Assembly (NCBI RefSeq): GCF_007680845.1
Contig: NZ_VEIY01000006.1
Coordinates: 186,001-250,000, forward strand
DNA length: 64,000 bases
Direction: 5' to 3'
From: Curtobacterium pusillum
GTDB lineage: Bacteria > Actinomycetota > Actinomycetes > Actinomycetales > Microbacteriaceae
Positions 17,380 to 25,696 of this stretch are shown here, in pieces. Position 1 is the first letter of the stretch, and each line of letters starts with the position of its first letter. Position numbers and translations under genes: made by a program. The notes under the pieces are model-generated. The model made no database searches, was not told the origin of the DNA, and saw nothing but the letters and a program-made list of their open reading frames with translations.

Positions 17380-18342
17380 ATGAGTTGGCTGGTCACCGGC
17401 GGCGCCGGGTACATCGGGTCCCACGTCGTCCGAGCACTGCGTGCGGCGGGCATCGACACCGTCGCGTTCGACGACCTCTCGAGCGGGTTCCGGGCCTTCG
17501 TGCCCGACGACGTCCCGTTCGTCGAGGGCACGATCCTCGACGGCGACCTGGTCGCCCGGACGCTCCGCGACCACGCCGTGACCGGCGTCGTGCACGTCGC
17601 CGGCTTCAAGTACGCCGGCGTCTCGGTGGAGCGCCCGCTGCACACCTACGAGCAGAACGTCACGGGCATGGCGACCCTCCTCCGTGCGATGGCGGAGACC
17701 GGCGTCACGAAGGCGGTCTTCTCCTCGAGCGCGGCCGTCTACGGCACGCCGGACGTGGAGACGGTGGTCGAGGACACCCCGAAGGCGCCGGAGTCGCCGT
17801 ACGGCGAGTCGAAGCTCATCGGTGAGTGGCTCCTCCGCGACATGGAGGTCGCCGCCGGGTTCACGACGACGTCGCTCCGCTACTTCAACGTCGTCGGGTC
17901 CGGGGAACCGGACCTCTACGACGCGAGCCCGCACAACCTCTTCCCGCTGGTGTTCGACGCGCTGCTCGCCGGACGGACCCCGCGGATCAACGGCGACGAC
18001 TACGACACGCCCGACGGCACGTGCGTCCGGGACTACGTCCACGTCGCCGACCTCGCGCACTCCCACGCGGTCGCCGCGCGGAAGCTCGAGGCGGGGGAGC
18101 ACCTCGACCGCGCCTACAACCTCGGCAGCGGCGACGGGGTGAGCGTCCGGCAGATCATGGACGCCATGGCGAAGGGGACCGGCATCGCCTTCGAGCCGGA
18201 GGTCGCCCCGCGTCGTCCCGGCGATCCGGCCCGCATCGTCGCCACCGGCGAGGCCGCGGGACGGGACCTGGAGTGGGCGATGCGGCACACGCTCGACGAG
18301 ATGGTCACGAGCGCGTGGGAGGCCCGGCGCCGCAGCGTCTGA
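17380..18342 (+). CDS. galE: UDP-glucose 4-epimerase
   Basis: A 320-residue short-chain dehydrogenase-type sugar epimerase: NAD-binding GGAGYIG (residues 7-13), SSSAAVYG (115-122), catalytic Tyr141 and Lys145 in YGESK, RYFNVVGS and GDDYDTPDGTCVRDYVHVADLA, the last being typical of GalE. It would interconvert UDP-glucose and UDP-galactose for surface-glycan synthesis. I chose the ATG at 17380 over a GTG at 17371, because TAGCGT (17367-17372) lies 7 bases before the ATG and would overlap the GTG; the transcript is probably leaderless. It follows manA by 53 bases. Confidence 0.93.
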   Translation: MSWLVTGGAGYIGSHVVRALRAAGIDTVAFDDLSSGFRAFVPDDVPFVEGTILDGDLVARTLRDHAVTGVVHVAGFKYAGVSVERPLHTYEQNVTGMATLLRAMAETGVTKAVFSSSAAVYGTPDVETVVEDTPKAPESPYGESKLIGEWLLRDMEVAAGFTTTSLRYFNVVGSGEPDLYDASPHNLFPLVFDALLAGRTPRINGDDYDTPDGTCVRDYVHVADLAHSHAVAARKLEAGEHLDRAYNLGSGDGVSVRQIMDAMAKGTGIAFEPEVAPRRPGDPARIVATGEAAGRDLEWAMRHTLDEMVTSAWEARRRSV

Positions 18343-18353
18343 GCCGCCCTAGT

Positions 18354-18404
18354 TGTCCCCCGAATCCCGGACAGACCGCTCGCGACACGCCCGTACGGGG
18401 GACA
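18354..18404. terminator. Long-loop inverted repeat after galE
   Basis: TGTCCCCCG (18354-18362) and CGGGGGACA (18396-18404) are exact inverse copies with a 33-base loop. Position directly after the galE stop suggests a terminator, but the long loop leaves an operator role for the downstream whiB gene open. Confidence 0.4.
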
Positions 18405-18444
18405 TGACACGCCGGAACCGGTCGGGCCTTCTATGATCCGCGAC

Positions 18445-18478
18445 TTGACTCTCGCGAATGACACCGCTGTAATTACAG
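18445..18478 (+). promoter_or_regulatory. whiB2-like gene promoter with TGTAATTACA palindrome
   Basis: TTGACT (18445-18450) and TGTAAT (18469-18474) are spaced 18 bases apart. The -10 is the left half of the palindrome TGTAATTACA (18469-18478), an AT-rich island in GC-rich DNA. This supports starting the protein downstream at 18532 and not at the ATG 18433, which lies upstream of the promoter. Confidence 0.55.
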
Positions 18479-18531
18479 GCAACGACAGCGATCGTTGTGG
18501 TCCCGTTATCGAGACGTCAGGGGTGATCAGG

Positions 18532-18855
18532 GTGAACGGTTCCGACTTCCACGCCGGAGTACCGGAGGACTGGCACGTCGACCCCGTGTCGCTCGGCGTC
18601 CCGGGCGTCCGGCGTCCGGAGACCGACGACGAGGCGAACCCGCTCGCGTGGCAGGTCGACTCGCTGTGCGCGCAGACCGACCCGGAGGCGTTCTTCCCCG
18701 AGAAGGGCGGCTCCACGCGGGAGGCCAAGAAGATCTGCACGTCGTGCGAGGTCCGGTCGCAGTGCCTCGAGTACGCGCTGGAGAACGACGAGCGCTTCGG
18801 GATCTGGGGCGGCCTGTCCGAGCGTGAACGCCGGAAGCTGCGCAAGCGCGCCTGA
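18532..18855 (+). CDS. whiB2: WhiB-family iron-sulfur regulator, WhiB2/WhmD-like
   Basis: A 107-residue Wbl protein. Four cluster ligands are in the canonical arrangement (Cys46, Cys69, Cys72, Cys78 counted from the GTG at 18532), followed by the G(I)WGG turn (GIWGGLSERERR) and a basic tail RKLRKRA for DNA contact. These proteins bind a [4Fe-4S] cluster and the primary sigma factor and regulate cell division or development. The start is set by AGGGGTGATC at 18519-18528, an excellent match to the 16S rRNA tail, and by the upstream promoter. Its position before the GT2 giant, DUF5719, metallopeptidase-fold and DUF3499 genes matches the whiB2 neighbourhood of mycobacteria (Rv3260c-Rv3258c). Confidence 0.9.
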   Translation: MNGSDFHAGVPEDWHVDPVSLGVPGVRRPETDDEANPLAWQVDSLCAQTDPEAFFPEKGGSTREAKKICTSCEVRSQCLEYALENDERFGIWGGLSERERRKLRKRA

Positions 18856-18892
18856 CGTTCCCACAGGTTCACGGCGCGCCGGTCCCCGCGAC

Positions 18893-18914
18893 CGGCACCG
18901 CGCCTCCAGACCGT
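18893..18914. repeat. Half of the dispersed palindrome (right arm)
   Basis: GGCACCGCGCCTCCAGACCG (18893-18912) is the right arm of the ACTGG subtype with one change. The left arm is not recognisable beyond GC-rich ACGGCGCGCCGGT. It lies between the whiB2-like gene and the GT2 gene. Confidence 0.55.
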
Positions 18915-18929
18915 AGAGTGGCGCCCGTC

Positions 18930-21767
18930 ATGCAGCCCAGAGTCACCGCGATCCTCGTCGCCGCCAACGGGGCGGACCACCTCGACCGGACCCTGGACGC
19001 GCTCGCCGCCCAGACCCGTCACCCGGAGAACCTCGTCGTCGTCGACCTCGGGTCGACCGACGGTTCGACGAAGGACCTGTCCTTCGGCGGATCGGCCGAA
19101 CTCCTGCGACTCCCGGCCGGCCGCCCCTTCGGCGAGGCGATCGCCCGGGGCGAGCGCGAAGCGCCGCCGGCGGTCGCCGACGAACCCGTCGACGAGTGGC
19201 TGTGGCTGCTCGGCCACGACAACGCGCCCGCTCCGACCGCGCTCGCCGAGATGCTCTCCGCCGTCGAGATCGCGCCGAGCGTCGTCGTCGCCGGACCGAA
19301 GCTCGTCGACGTCGACGACCCCTCGCAGATCCGCGCGTTCGGCGAGAGCATGACCCGGTTCGGCCGGTCGCTCGTCCTCGTGCAGGACGAACTCGACCAG
19401 GGCCAGCACGACCGGAACACCGACGTGATGGCCGTCGCGGCCGGCGGCATGCTCGTCCGTCGCTCCGTCTGGAACGAGCTCGGCGGCTTCGACCCGGCAC
19501 TCCCGGACGTCGACGCGGCGCTGGACTTCTGCGTGCGTGTCCGCCTCGCCGGACACCGCGTCGCCATGGTCCCCGACGCCCGCGTGACCACCGCCGGGCC
19601 GATCGAGGAGTTCGGACGCAAGCGCGTCTCCGAAGCCCGTCGTGTCCGCATGCACCGGCAGGCCCAGCTGCACCGCCGGATGACCTACGCGCCGGCCGGG
19701 CTGCTCTGGCTGCACTGGCTGACGCTCGTGCCGTTCGCGATCGGTCGGGTGATCGGGCACCTCGCCGCGAAGCACCCCGCGGCGGTCGGTGCCGAGCTCA
19801 CCGCGGCGTTCGCCGTGGCGTTCGGTGGCGGGACGGGCCGCTCCCGGAAGGTCCTCGCACGCAACAAGAAGCTCGGCTGGGCGGCCGTCGAGCCCCTCCG
19901 GGTCAGCTGGCGCCGCGTGCACGAGCGCCGCACGACCTCGCGGGACGTCGAGCTCGCCCGGGTGGAGGACGCGCCGATCGCGCGCGCATCGTTCCTCAGC
20001 GACGGCGGCATCTGGGTCGTCCTCGCCGCGGCCGTCCTCAGCGTCGTCACGCTCTACCCGCTGCTCGGGTCCCCGGCGCTCACCGGCGGCGGGCTCCTGC
20101 CGCTGAGCACCGACGTCGCCCGGCTGTGGCAGAACGTCGGGTACGGCTGGCACTCCATCGGCACCGGCTTCACCGGCCCGTCCGACCCGTTCGCGGCCGT
20201 CCTGGCCGTGCTCGGCTCGATCACCTTCTGGTCGCCGTCGACCTCGGTGGTCCTCGTCATGCTCGTCGCGTTCCCGGTGTCCGCGCTCGGCGCCTGGTTC
20301 GCGGTGCGCAAGGTCACCACGCGGACCTGGGTGCCGGTGATCGGCGCGGCGCTCTACACGATCGCCCCGACGCTCGTCGGCGCCGTCACGAGCGGCCACC
20401 TCGGTGCGGTGATCGCGCACGTGCTGCTGCCGTGGCTGTTCCTCGCCGTGCTCGAGGCGCACCGCTCCTGGGCGTGGGCGTCCGGCGCGTCGCTGCTGTT
20501 CGCGGTCGTGGCCGCTTCGGCGCCGTCGCTGCTGCCGGTGCTGCTGCTCGCGTGGCTCGTCTCGCTAGTGGTCGGCTGGCGCCGCGCCCACCGACGCGTG
20601 TTCATCCCCGTCCCGACGGCCGTCCTCTTCCTGCCGCTCGTCCTCGCGCAGGTGTCCCGCGGCAACCCGCTGGCGATCTTCGCCGACCCGGGCGTCCCGT
20701 CCGCGACCCGGGCGCCGTCCGCGTTCCAGCTCGCTATCGGACAGCCCGTGCCGGACTGGAGCGGCTGGCTGCCCACGACCTCGGGGCTCGCGCTCGCCGC
20801 CTGGATCCTCCCGGTCCTGATGGCCGTCCTCGCGCTGCCGCTCGCCGTCGCCGCGATCGGCTCGATGCTCGGGCACCGCTGGGCCGTCGCCGGGGCCGCG
20901 CTCGTCGTGGCCCTGCTCGGCTTCGCGACCGCCTTCTCCGCGACCCACGTCACCGTCACCGGCGTCGGGTCGACCACCACGATCGTGTGGCCCGGCGGCG
21001 GACTTTCCGTGTACTGGCTCGGCATCGTCGCGGCCGCGTGCATCGGCATCGACGTGCTGCCGCGCCTGGCGCCCGTGGGGGCACTCGTCGCGACGGTGCT
21101 CGCCGCCGTCACGGTCGCCCCGGCCTTCGGTGCGTTCTACCTGGGCAACGCCGTCATCCAGCCGACGTCCGGCCGGGTGCTCAGCGCCTACGTGAACGCC
21201 GAGGCGCAGGCGAACCCAGACGTCGGCACCCTCGTAGTGGAGCCGCAGGACGACGGGTCCCTCGCTGTGTCGCTCGAGCGCGGCCAGGGGTCGACCCTCG
21301 ACGACCAGACGACGCTCGACTCCACCGCGCTCACCCTGAGCCGCTCGGGCGCGCAGCTGGCGACCCTCGCGGGCAACCTGGCCAGCCGCAGCGGCTACGA
21401 CCCCGAGCCAGCACTCCGGCAGCTCGGCGTGAGCTTCGTCCTGCTCGACGACGCCTCCGACGACAGCGCAGCGCGGGACGTCCACGACCGCGCAGCGGGA
21501 GCGATCGGCCAGAACGCGCTCTTCACGAGCATCGGCGAGACCACGAGCGGGCAGCTGTTCCACTACGAGGGTGACGTCGACCGGCCCTCGACGGGCTCGG
21601 CCGCGGCGCACGCGACGCACGTGCTGTACCTCGTGGTCCTCGGCGTGGTGTTCGGCGCCGCCGCCCTGCTCGCCGTGCCGACCGCGCCCCGCCGCCGTCG
21701 TGCCACCTCGAACGTCATCGAGGCCGAGGAACCCGCCACCACCTTCGACGAGGAGCGCGACGAATGA
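18930..21767 (+). CDS. Large membrane-embedded GT2 glycosyltransferase
   Basis: A 945-residue protein. Residues 1-250 are a GT2 domain (VTAILVAANGADHLDRTLDAL, VVDLGSTDGSTKD, WLLGHDNAPAPTALAEML, and the GGFDPALPDVDAALDFCVRVR acceptor-side motif). From about residue 255 to 700 come some 12-14 membrane segments, then an external, Asp/Ser-rich domain of about 200 residues, a final membrane segment (VLYLVVLGVVFGAAALLAVPTA) and a charged tail. It probably adds sugars to a polyprenyl-linked precursor at the membrane, but donor and product are unknown. The ATG is overlapped upstream by TAGAGT (18914-18919), so a short or absent leader is likely; a GTG at 18918 is in frame. The stop overlaps the DUF5719 start (ATGA). 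It keeps the conserved whiB2-GT2-DUF5719 order of actinobacteria. Confidence 0.85.
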   Translation: MQPRVTAILVAANGADHLDRTLDALAAQTRHPENLVVVDLGSTDGSTKDLSFGGSAELLRLPAGRPFGEAIARGEREAPPAVADEPVDEWLWLLGHDNAPAPTALAEMLSAVEIAPSVVVAGPKLVDVDDPSQIRAFGESMTRFGRSLVLVQDELDQGQHDRNTDVMAVAAGGMLVRRSVWNELGGFDPALPDVDAALDFCVRVRLAGHRVAMVPDARVTTAGPIEEFGRKRVSEARRVRMHRQAQLHRRMTYAPAGLLWLHWLTLVPFAIGRVIGHLAAKHPAAVGAELTAAFAVAFGGGTGRSRKVLARNKKLGWAAVEPLRVSWRRVHERRTTSRDVELARVEDAPIARASFLSDGGIWVVLAAAVLSVVTLYPLLGSPALTGGGLLPLSTDVARLWQNVGYGWHSIGTGFTGPSDPFAAVLAVLGSITFWSPSTSVVLVMLVAFPVSALGAWFAVRKVTTRTWVPVIGAALYTIAPTLVGAVTSGHLGAVIAHVLLPWLFLAVLEAHRSWAWASGASLLFAVVAASAPSLLPVLLLAWLVSLVVGWRRAHRRVFIPVPTAVLFLPLVLAQVSRGNPLAIFADPGVPSATRAPSAFQLAIGQPVPDWSGWLPTTSGLALAAWILPVLMAVLALPLAVAAIGSMLGHRWAVAGAALVVALLGFATAFSATHVTVTGVGSTTTIVWPGGGLSVYWLGIVAAACIGIDVLPRLAPVGALVATVLAAVTVAPAFGAFYLGNAVIQPTSGRVLSAYVNAEAQANPDVGTLVVEPQDDGSLAVSLERGQGSTLDDQTTLDSTALTLSRSGAQLATLAGNLASRSGYDPEPALRQLGVSFVLLDDASDDSAARDVHDRAAGAIGQNALFTSIGETTSGQLFHYEGDVDRPSTGSAAAHATHVLYLVVLGVVFGAAALLAVPTAPRRRRATSNVIEAEEPATTFDEERDE

Positions 21768-23167
21768 GCACCAGCCCCGCCTCCGTCCGCCGCTGGGTGA
21801 TCCGCGGCACCGCGACCGCGATCGCCGTGGTCGTCGCAGCCGGTGCCGTCACCGCGGCGCACGCGATCGGCACCGAGTCCGACCCCGGACGCCCGGCCGG
21901 CAAGACCGTCACGCCGGTCGCCGCCGACGCCGAGCGTGTCTGCGCGGGCAGCGCCCTGCGGCTCTCCGACGACGCCGGGAACGACGCCACGAAGGCGAGC
22001 ACGGTCGGTTCCGCGACGGTCGCGACCGCGACGACCGGGTCGACGGTGGAACGTTCGGCCCTCGACCCGTCGTCGACCGGCGGCAGCGACCCGCGCCTCC
22101 TCACCGCTCCGGCGGGGAAGACCACGCCCCAGGTCGCCGGCAGCAGCTACCAGAGCGTCTCGAGCGGTGACCTCGTCGGGGTCGGTGCGGCTTCGTGCGA
22201 CGACCCGGTCCAGTCGACCTGGCTGGTCGGCGGCTCGACCGAGACCGGTCGCACGAGCCTCGTGACGCTGTCGAACCCGACCGACGTGAACGCCACCGTC
22301 GACCTGTCGATCTACGACGCGTCGGGCACCGTGAGCGCTCCGGGTACGACCGGGATCGTGGTCGCGCCGAACACGCAGAAGGTCGTGCCGCTGTCCGGCT
22401 TCGTCTCCGACCAGGGCTCCACGGTCGTGCACGTCGAGTCGTCCGGCGGCCAGATCGTGGCGCACCTGCAGGAGACGATCGTGCGCACCCTCACCCCCGG
22501 CGGCTTCGACATCGTCTCGGGCGGCGCGGCTCCGTCGACGTCGCAGGTCATCCCCGGCGTCGTGCTCCAGGGCGCGCAGCAAGCGCAGCGCGGCGACGAC
22601 ACCGCCGACGCCGCCCCGATCGTCCGGCTCTTCGTCCCGGGGACGAAGGCGGCGCGCGTCACCCTCGGCATCACCACCGCGGACGGCGGCGGGTCGACCG
22701 TGAACGCCACGGCCGAGCCGGGCGTCGTCACCGACGTGGCCCTCGACGACTTCCCGGACGGGCGCTACTCGTTCACGGTCACGTCGACGGAGCGCCTCGT
22801 CGCCGGCGCCCGGACCACGACCCCGACCGAGGACGGCCGGTCCGACCTCGGCTGGTTCGCGTCCGCCGAGCCGCTCGGGTCCTCCACGATCACCGCGCTC
22901 GCGCCCGGCGACAACCAGCGGCTCACCCTCGTCAACCCGACCCGGAGCGATGCCGAGGTCACGATCAGCTCCGGCGACCAGGAACAGCGGGTCGACGTGG
23001 TGGCCGGTGCCACGAGCACCGTGATCGTCCCGGTCTCGAAGCAGCTCCGCCTGAGCGGGACGAAGGGGCTCGTCGCCGGCGTCACGTACATGGGTGCCGA
23101 CGGCATCGCCGGCTTCCCGGTGCGTGCGGCGACCGAGGTCTCCACGCCAGTGCGCGTCTACCCCTGA
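21764..23167 (+). CDS. DUF5719-type exported protein
   Basis: A 467-residue protein with one N-terminal membrane anchor or signal (WVIRGTATAIAVVVAAGAVTAA) and a long external region made of two similar beta-rich halves (RTSLVTLSNPTDVNATVDLSIYDASG and NQRLTLVNPTRSDAEVTIS), each starting with an N-P-T turn. It overlaps the upstream membrane GT2 gene by four bases (ATGA), and this pairing is conserved in actinobacteria, so the two are probably partners at the outer membrane face. No catalytic motif is visible. Family assignment comes from recall of the neighbourhood and general appearance; biochemical function is unknown. Confidence 0.78.
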   Translation: MSTSPASVRRWVIRGTATAIAVVVAAGAVTAAHAIGTESDPGRPAGKTVTPVAADAERVCAGSALRLSDDAGNDATKASTVGSATVATATTGSTVERSALDPSSTGGSDPRLLTAPAGKTTPQVAGSSYQSVSSGDLVGVGAASCDDPVQSTWLVGGSTETGRTSLVTLSNPTDVNATVDLSIYDASGTVSAPGTTGIVVAPNTQKVVPLSGFVSDQGSTVVHVESSGGQIVAHLQETIVRTLTPGGFDIVSGGAAPSTSQVIPGVVLQGAQQAQRGDDTADAAPIVRLFVPGTKAARVTLGITTADGGGSTVNATAEPGVVTDVALDDFPDGRYSFTVTSTERLVAGARTTTPTEDGRSDLGWFASAEPLGSSTITALAPGDNQRLTLVNPTRSDAEVTISSGDQEQRVDVVAGATSTVIVPVSKQLRLSGTKGLVAGVTYMGADGIAGFPVRAATEVSTPVRVYP

Positions 23168-23198
23168 CCCGCGCGGGGTACGCCCGACGGGCTCGGTG

Positions 23199-23639
23199 TC
23201 ACCAGTGCCGGTAGCGGTCGGGCGCGAGGTCCCAGGGGTCCTTGTCGATCAGCTCGCCGACCGCCCGGAACACCGCGGTCTCGATGATGACGCGCTTGTC
23301 GGCGTCGTCCTTCTCGGGGCTGCGGGTGACCCGCTCGACCGGGATCCGGAAGACCGTCAGCCGCCGCTGTTCGCGGTCGACCCGCCACCGCGGCAGGTGG
23401 TCCGGGAGGCTCTGGTCCGTCGGCATGTCCGCCACCTGGAACACGACGCCCTTGAGTTCGTCCGGCCACAGCCCGAGCAGGTAGTGCGCGGTGTCGCCGA
23501 CGATGCGGTCGAAGGTCTCGGCCCGCGTGATGACCGGCGCGAGGTCCGGGCCGGTCACGCTCGAACGGCCGCCCCGCCCGTGCCGCGAACGGCCCCGGCC
23601 GCGGTCGACCGGGGTGACGAGACGAGTCCTGCGACGCAT
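23199..23639 (-). CDS. Metallopeptidase-fold family protein (Rv3259-like) without visible HExxH
   Basis: A 146-residue protein with a basic N-terminus (RRRTRLVTPVDRGRGRSRHGRGGR) and a compact domain: FDRIVGDTAHYLLGLWPDELKGVVFQVADMP, a beta core with RLTVFRIPVERVTR, and VIIETAVFRAVGELIDKDPWDLAP. This is the actinobacterial branch of the small zincin-like family annotated as metallopeptidase, found next to DUF3499 (mycobacterial Rv3259). The Zn-binding HExxH seen in the wider family is not present; the equivalent helix reads ETAVFRAVGEL, so it is unlikely to be an active metalloprotease. TACGAT lies 6 bases before the ATG, indicating a leaderless transcript. It is convergent with DUF5719 and divergent from DUF3499. 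Confidence 0.8.
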   Translation of the reverse strand: MRRRTRLVTPVDRGRGRSRHGRGGRSSVTGPDLAPVITRAETFDRIVGDTAHYLLGLWPDELKGVVFQVADMPTDQSLPDHLPRWRVDREQRRLTVFRIPVERVTRSPEKDDADKRVIIETAVFRAVGELIDKDPWDLAPDRYRHW

Positions 23640-23697
23640 CCCCACATCGTACGCGGGCAGCGCCCCACGGCCCCACCCCGGTAGGGTCGTCGGCGGT

Positions 23698-23913
23698 ATG
23701 GACGTACGGATCTGCAGCAAGGTCGCGTGTGGCGCGAGCGCATCGGCGACCCTGACGTACGACTACGGCGACTCGATGGTCGTGGTCGGGCCGCTCTCCA
23801 CCCGCGTCGAGCCGCACGGGTACGACCTGTGCGCCCGGCACGCGTCCACCCTGCGCGTCCCGCGCGGGTGGCAGGTGGTGCGGCGTGAGCCGCTCCGTCG
23901 CGACGTCGACTGA
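23698..23913 (+). CDS. DUF3499 small Cys-containing protein
   Basis: A 71-residue protein: [30 protein letters not shown] then [24 protein letters not shown]. The two Cys near the N-terminus and the C-x-x-H in DLCARH form a zinc-ribbon-like set of ligands. It is the DUF3499 family (Rv3258c-like), conserved in actinobacteria between the metallopeptidase-fold gene and phosphomannomutase. TAGGGT (23682-23687) lies 10 bases upstream of the ATG. In this window the gene is followed by ahcY; the expected phosphomannomutase is absent. The molecular function is not known. Confidence 0.85.
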   Translation: MDVRICSKVACGASASATLTYDYGDSMVVVGPLSTRVEPHGYDLCARHASTLRVPRGWQVVRREPLRRDVD

Positions 23914-23942
23914 GCGGACCCGCTCGGTCCTCCACAGGCGGC

Positions 23943-23956
23943 GGACTGGAGGCGCG
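23943..23956. repeat. Half of the dispersed palindrome (left arm)
   Basis: GGACTGGAGGCGCG matches the left arm of the ACTGG subtype; no right arm follows. It is preceded by TCCTCCACAGG, a context also seen in front of the half-element at 37544. Confidence 0.5.
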
Positions 23957-24014
23957 ACTCACGTCCCCGACGTCGGCTGACGACCCGTGCCTCCCGGCAT
24001 GGAAGACTGGTGGC

Positions 24015-25493
24015 ATGCCCACCGAAGCCCGCACCGCCGCCCCGTTCCGCGTCGCCGACCTCGCCCTCGCCGAGGCGGGCCGCCACCAGATCCGGCTCGC
24101 CGAGAACGAGATGCCGGGCCTGATGTCCCTGCGCGAGGAGTTCGGCGCGTCGCAGCCCCTGGCCGGTGCACGCATCGCCGGCTCCCTGCACATGACCGTG
24201 CAGACCGCGGTGCTCATCGAGACGCTCGTGGCGTTGGGTGCCCAGGTCCGCTGGGCGAGCTGCAACATCTTCTCCACGCAGGACGAAGCCGCCGCGGCCA
24301 TCGCCGTCGGGCCGACGGGCACGCCCGGGTCGCCCGCCGGTGTCCCGGTGTTCGCGTGGAAGGGCGAGACCCTCGACGAGTACTGGTGGTGCACGAACCG
24401 GATCTTCGACTGGTCGGCCGAGGCGGCGGCGGTCGGCGCGGACTGGATCGGCCCGAACCTCATCCTCGACGACGGCGGGGACGCCACGATGCTCGTGCAC
24501 ACCGGCGCCGACGCCGAAGCGGCCGGGCGCGTGCCGGACGCCGGTGCGGACGCGAGTGCCGAGTGGAAGATCGTCCTCGCGACGGTCGCCGCCTCGCTCG
24601 AGGAGTCGACGGACCGCTGGACCCGCATCGCCGCGGACATCGAAGGTGTCACCGAGGAGACCACGACGGGCGTCCACCGCCTGTACGAGCTCTCGCGCAG
24701 CGGCGAGCTGAAGTTCCCGGCGATCAACGTCAACGACTCCGTCACCAAGTCGAAGTTCGACAACAAGTACGGCATCCGGCACTCGCTGCCCGACGGCCTG
24801 AACCGGGCGACCGACGTCCTGATGGGCGGCAAGGTGGCGTTCGTCGTCGGCTACGGCGACGTGGGCAAGGGTGCGGCCGAGGCGCTCCGCGGGCAGGGCG
24901 CCCGGGTCATCGTGTCCGAGGTCGACCCGATCTGCGCGCTCCAGGCCGCGATGGACGGCTACCAGGTCGCGCGGCTCACCGACGTCATCGCCGAGGTCGA
25001 CATGGTCATCACGTGCACCGGCAACCTCGGGGTCGTGGGTGTCGACGAGATGCTCGGGCTGAAGCACCTCGCGATCGTCGCGAACGTCGGGCACTTCGAC
25101 AACGAGATCGACATGGCGGGGCTCGAGGCACTGCCCGGCGCCGAGAAGGTCGAGATCAAGCCGCAGGTGCACGAGTGGCGTCTGCCGAACGGTCGCTCGA
25201 TCCTGGTGCTTTCCGAGGGGCGGCTGATGAACCTCGGCAACGCGACCGGGCACCCGTCGTTCGTGATGAGCAACTCGTTCACGAACCAGGTGCTCGCGCA
25301 GATCGAGCTGCACACCCGGCGCGACGCGTACCCGACGGGGGTGTACGTGCTGCCGAAGCACCTCGACGAGAAGGTGGCGCGCCTGCACCTCGACGCGCTC
25401 GGGGTCGGGCTCACCGAGCTCCGGCCGGAGCAGGCGGCGTACATCGGCGTGCCGGTCGAGGGCCCGTACAAGCCCGAGCACTACCGGTACTGA
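24015..25493 (+). CDS. ahcY: S-adenosylhomocysteine hydrolase
   Basis: A 492-residue enzyme that splits S-adenosylhomocysteine into adenosine and homocysteine, closing the methylation cycle in the cytoplasm. Seen are the substrate-domain motifs [21 protein letters not shown] and [17 protein letters not shown], the [14 protein letters not shown] active-site segment with its Lys and Asp, the NAD-binding [16 protein letters not shown] at about residue 277, and the C-terminal KPEHYRY whose Lys/Tyr contact NAD of the neighbouring subunit. The length, with the extra ~40-residue insertion, is normal for actinobacterial SahH. An AAGACT hexamer lies 6 bases before the ATG and could be a weak -10. It sits in the conserved order towards mtrA seen in mycobacteria (sahH). 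Confidence 0.97.
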   Translation: MPTEARTAAPFRVADLALAEAGRHQIRLAENEMPGLMSLREEFGASQPLAGARIAGSLHMTVQTAVLIETLVALGAQVRWASCNIFSTQDEAAAAIAVGPTGTPGSPAGVPVFAWKGETLDEYWWCTNRIFDWSAEAAAVGADWIGPNLILDDGGDATMLVHTGADAEAAGRVPDAGADASAEWKIVLATVAASLEESTDRWTRIAADIEGVTEETTTGVHRLYELSRSGELKFPAINVNDSVTKSKFDNKYGIRHSLPDGLNRATDVLMGGKVAFVVGYGDVGKGAAEALRGQGARVIVSEVDPICALQAAMDGYQVARLTDVIAEVDMVITCTGNLGVVGVDEMLGLKHLAIVANVGHFDNEIDMAGLEALPGAEKVEIKPQVHEWRLPNGRSILVLSEGRLMNLGNATGHPSFVMSNSFTNQVLAQIELHTRRDAYPTGVYVLPKHLDEKVARLHLDALGVGLTELRPEQAAYIGVPVEGPYKPEHYRY

Positions 25494-25588
25494 GCGGCGC
25501 GCGCCGCGCGCTGCGCGGCGCTGCTCGCGACGAACCACGTTTCCGACGTCGAACCGGCGCGGCGGCGTGGTTCGACGTCGGGAACCTG

Positions 25589-25634
25589 GTTCCGGACACA
25601 GCACCGCGACGTTGCGCGGTGCTGTGTCCGGAAC
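25589..25634. terminator. Second-family hairpin after ahcY (perfect 20-base arms)
   Basis: GTTCCGGACACAGCACCGCG (25589-25608) and its exact inverse (25615-25634) with a 6-base loop. The same hairpin, with one wobble change, follows pdtaS at 44276-44321. A weaker inverted repeat GGTTCGACGTCGGGAAC-like lies just upstream, and GC-rich GCGGTGCGCACGCG direct repeats follow. It separates convergent ahcY and the RDD gene. Confidence 0.8.
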
Positions 25635-25696
25635 GCGGTGCGCGCCGCGGTGCGCACGCGCCGCGGTGCGCACGCGCAGCGCGCGGCCGCGCCGCG

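Noticed and set aside
18433..18531. Upstream ATG extension of the whiB2-like gene
   Set aside because: The ATG is upstream of a convincing promoter; a perfect-type Shine-Dalgarno supports the GTG at 18532.
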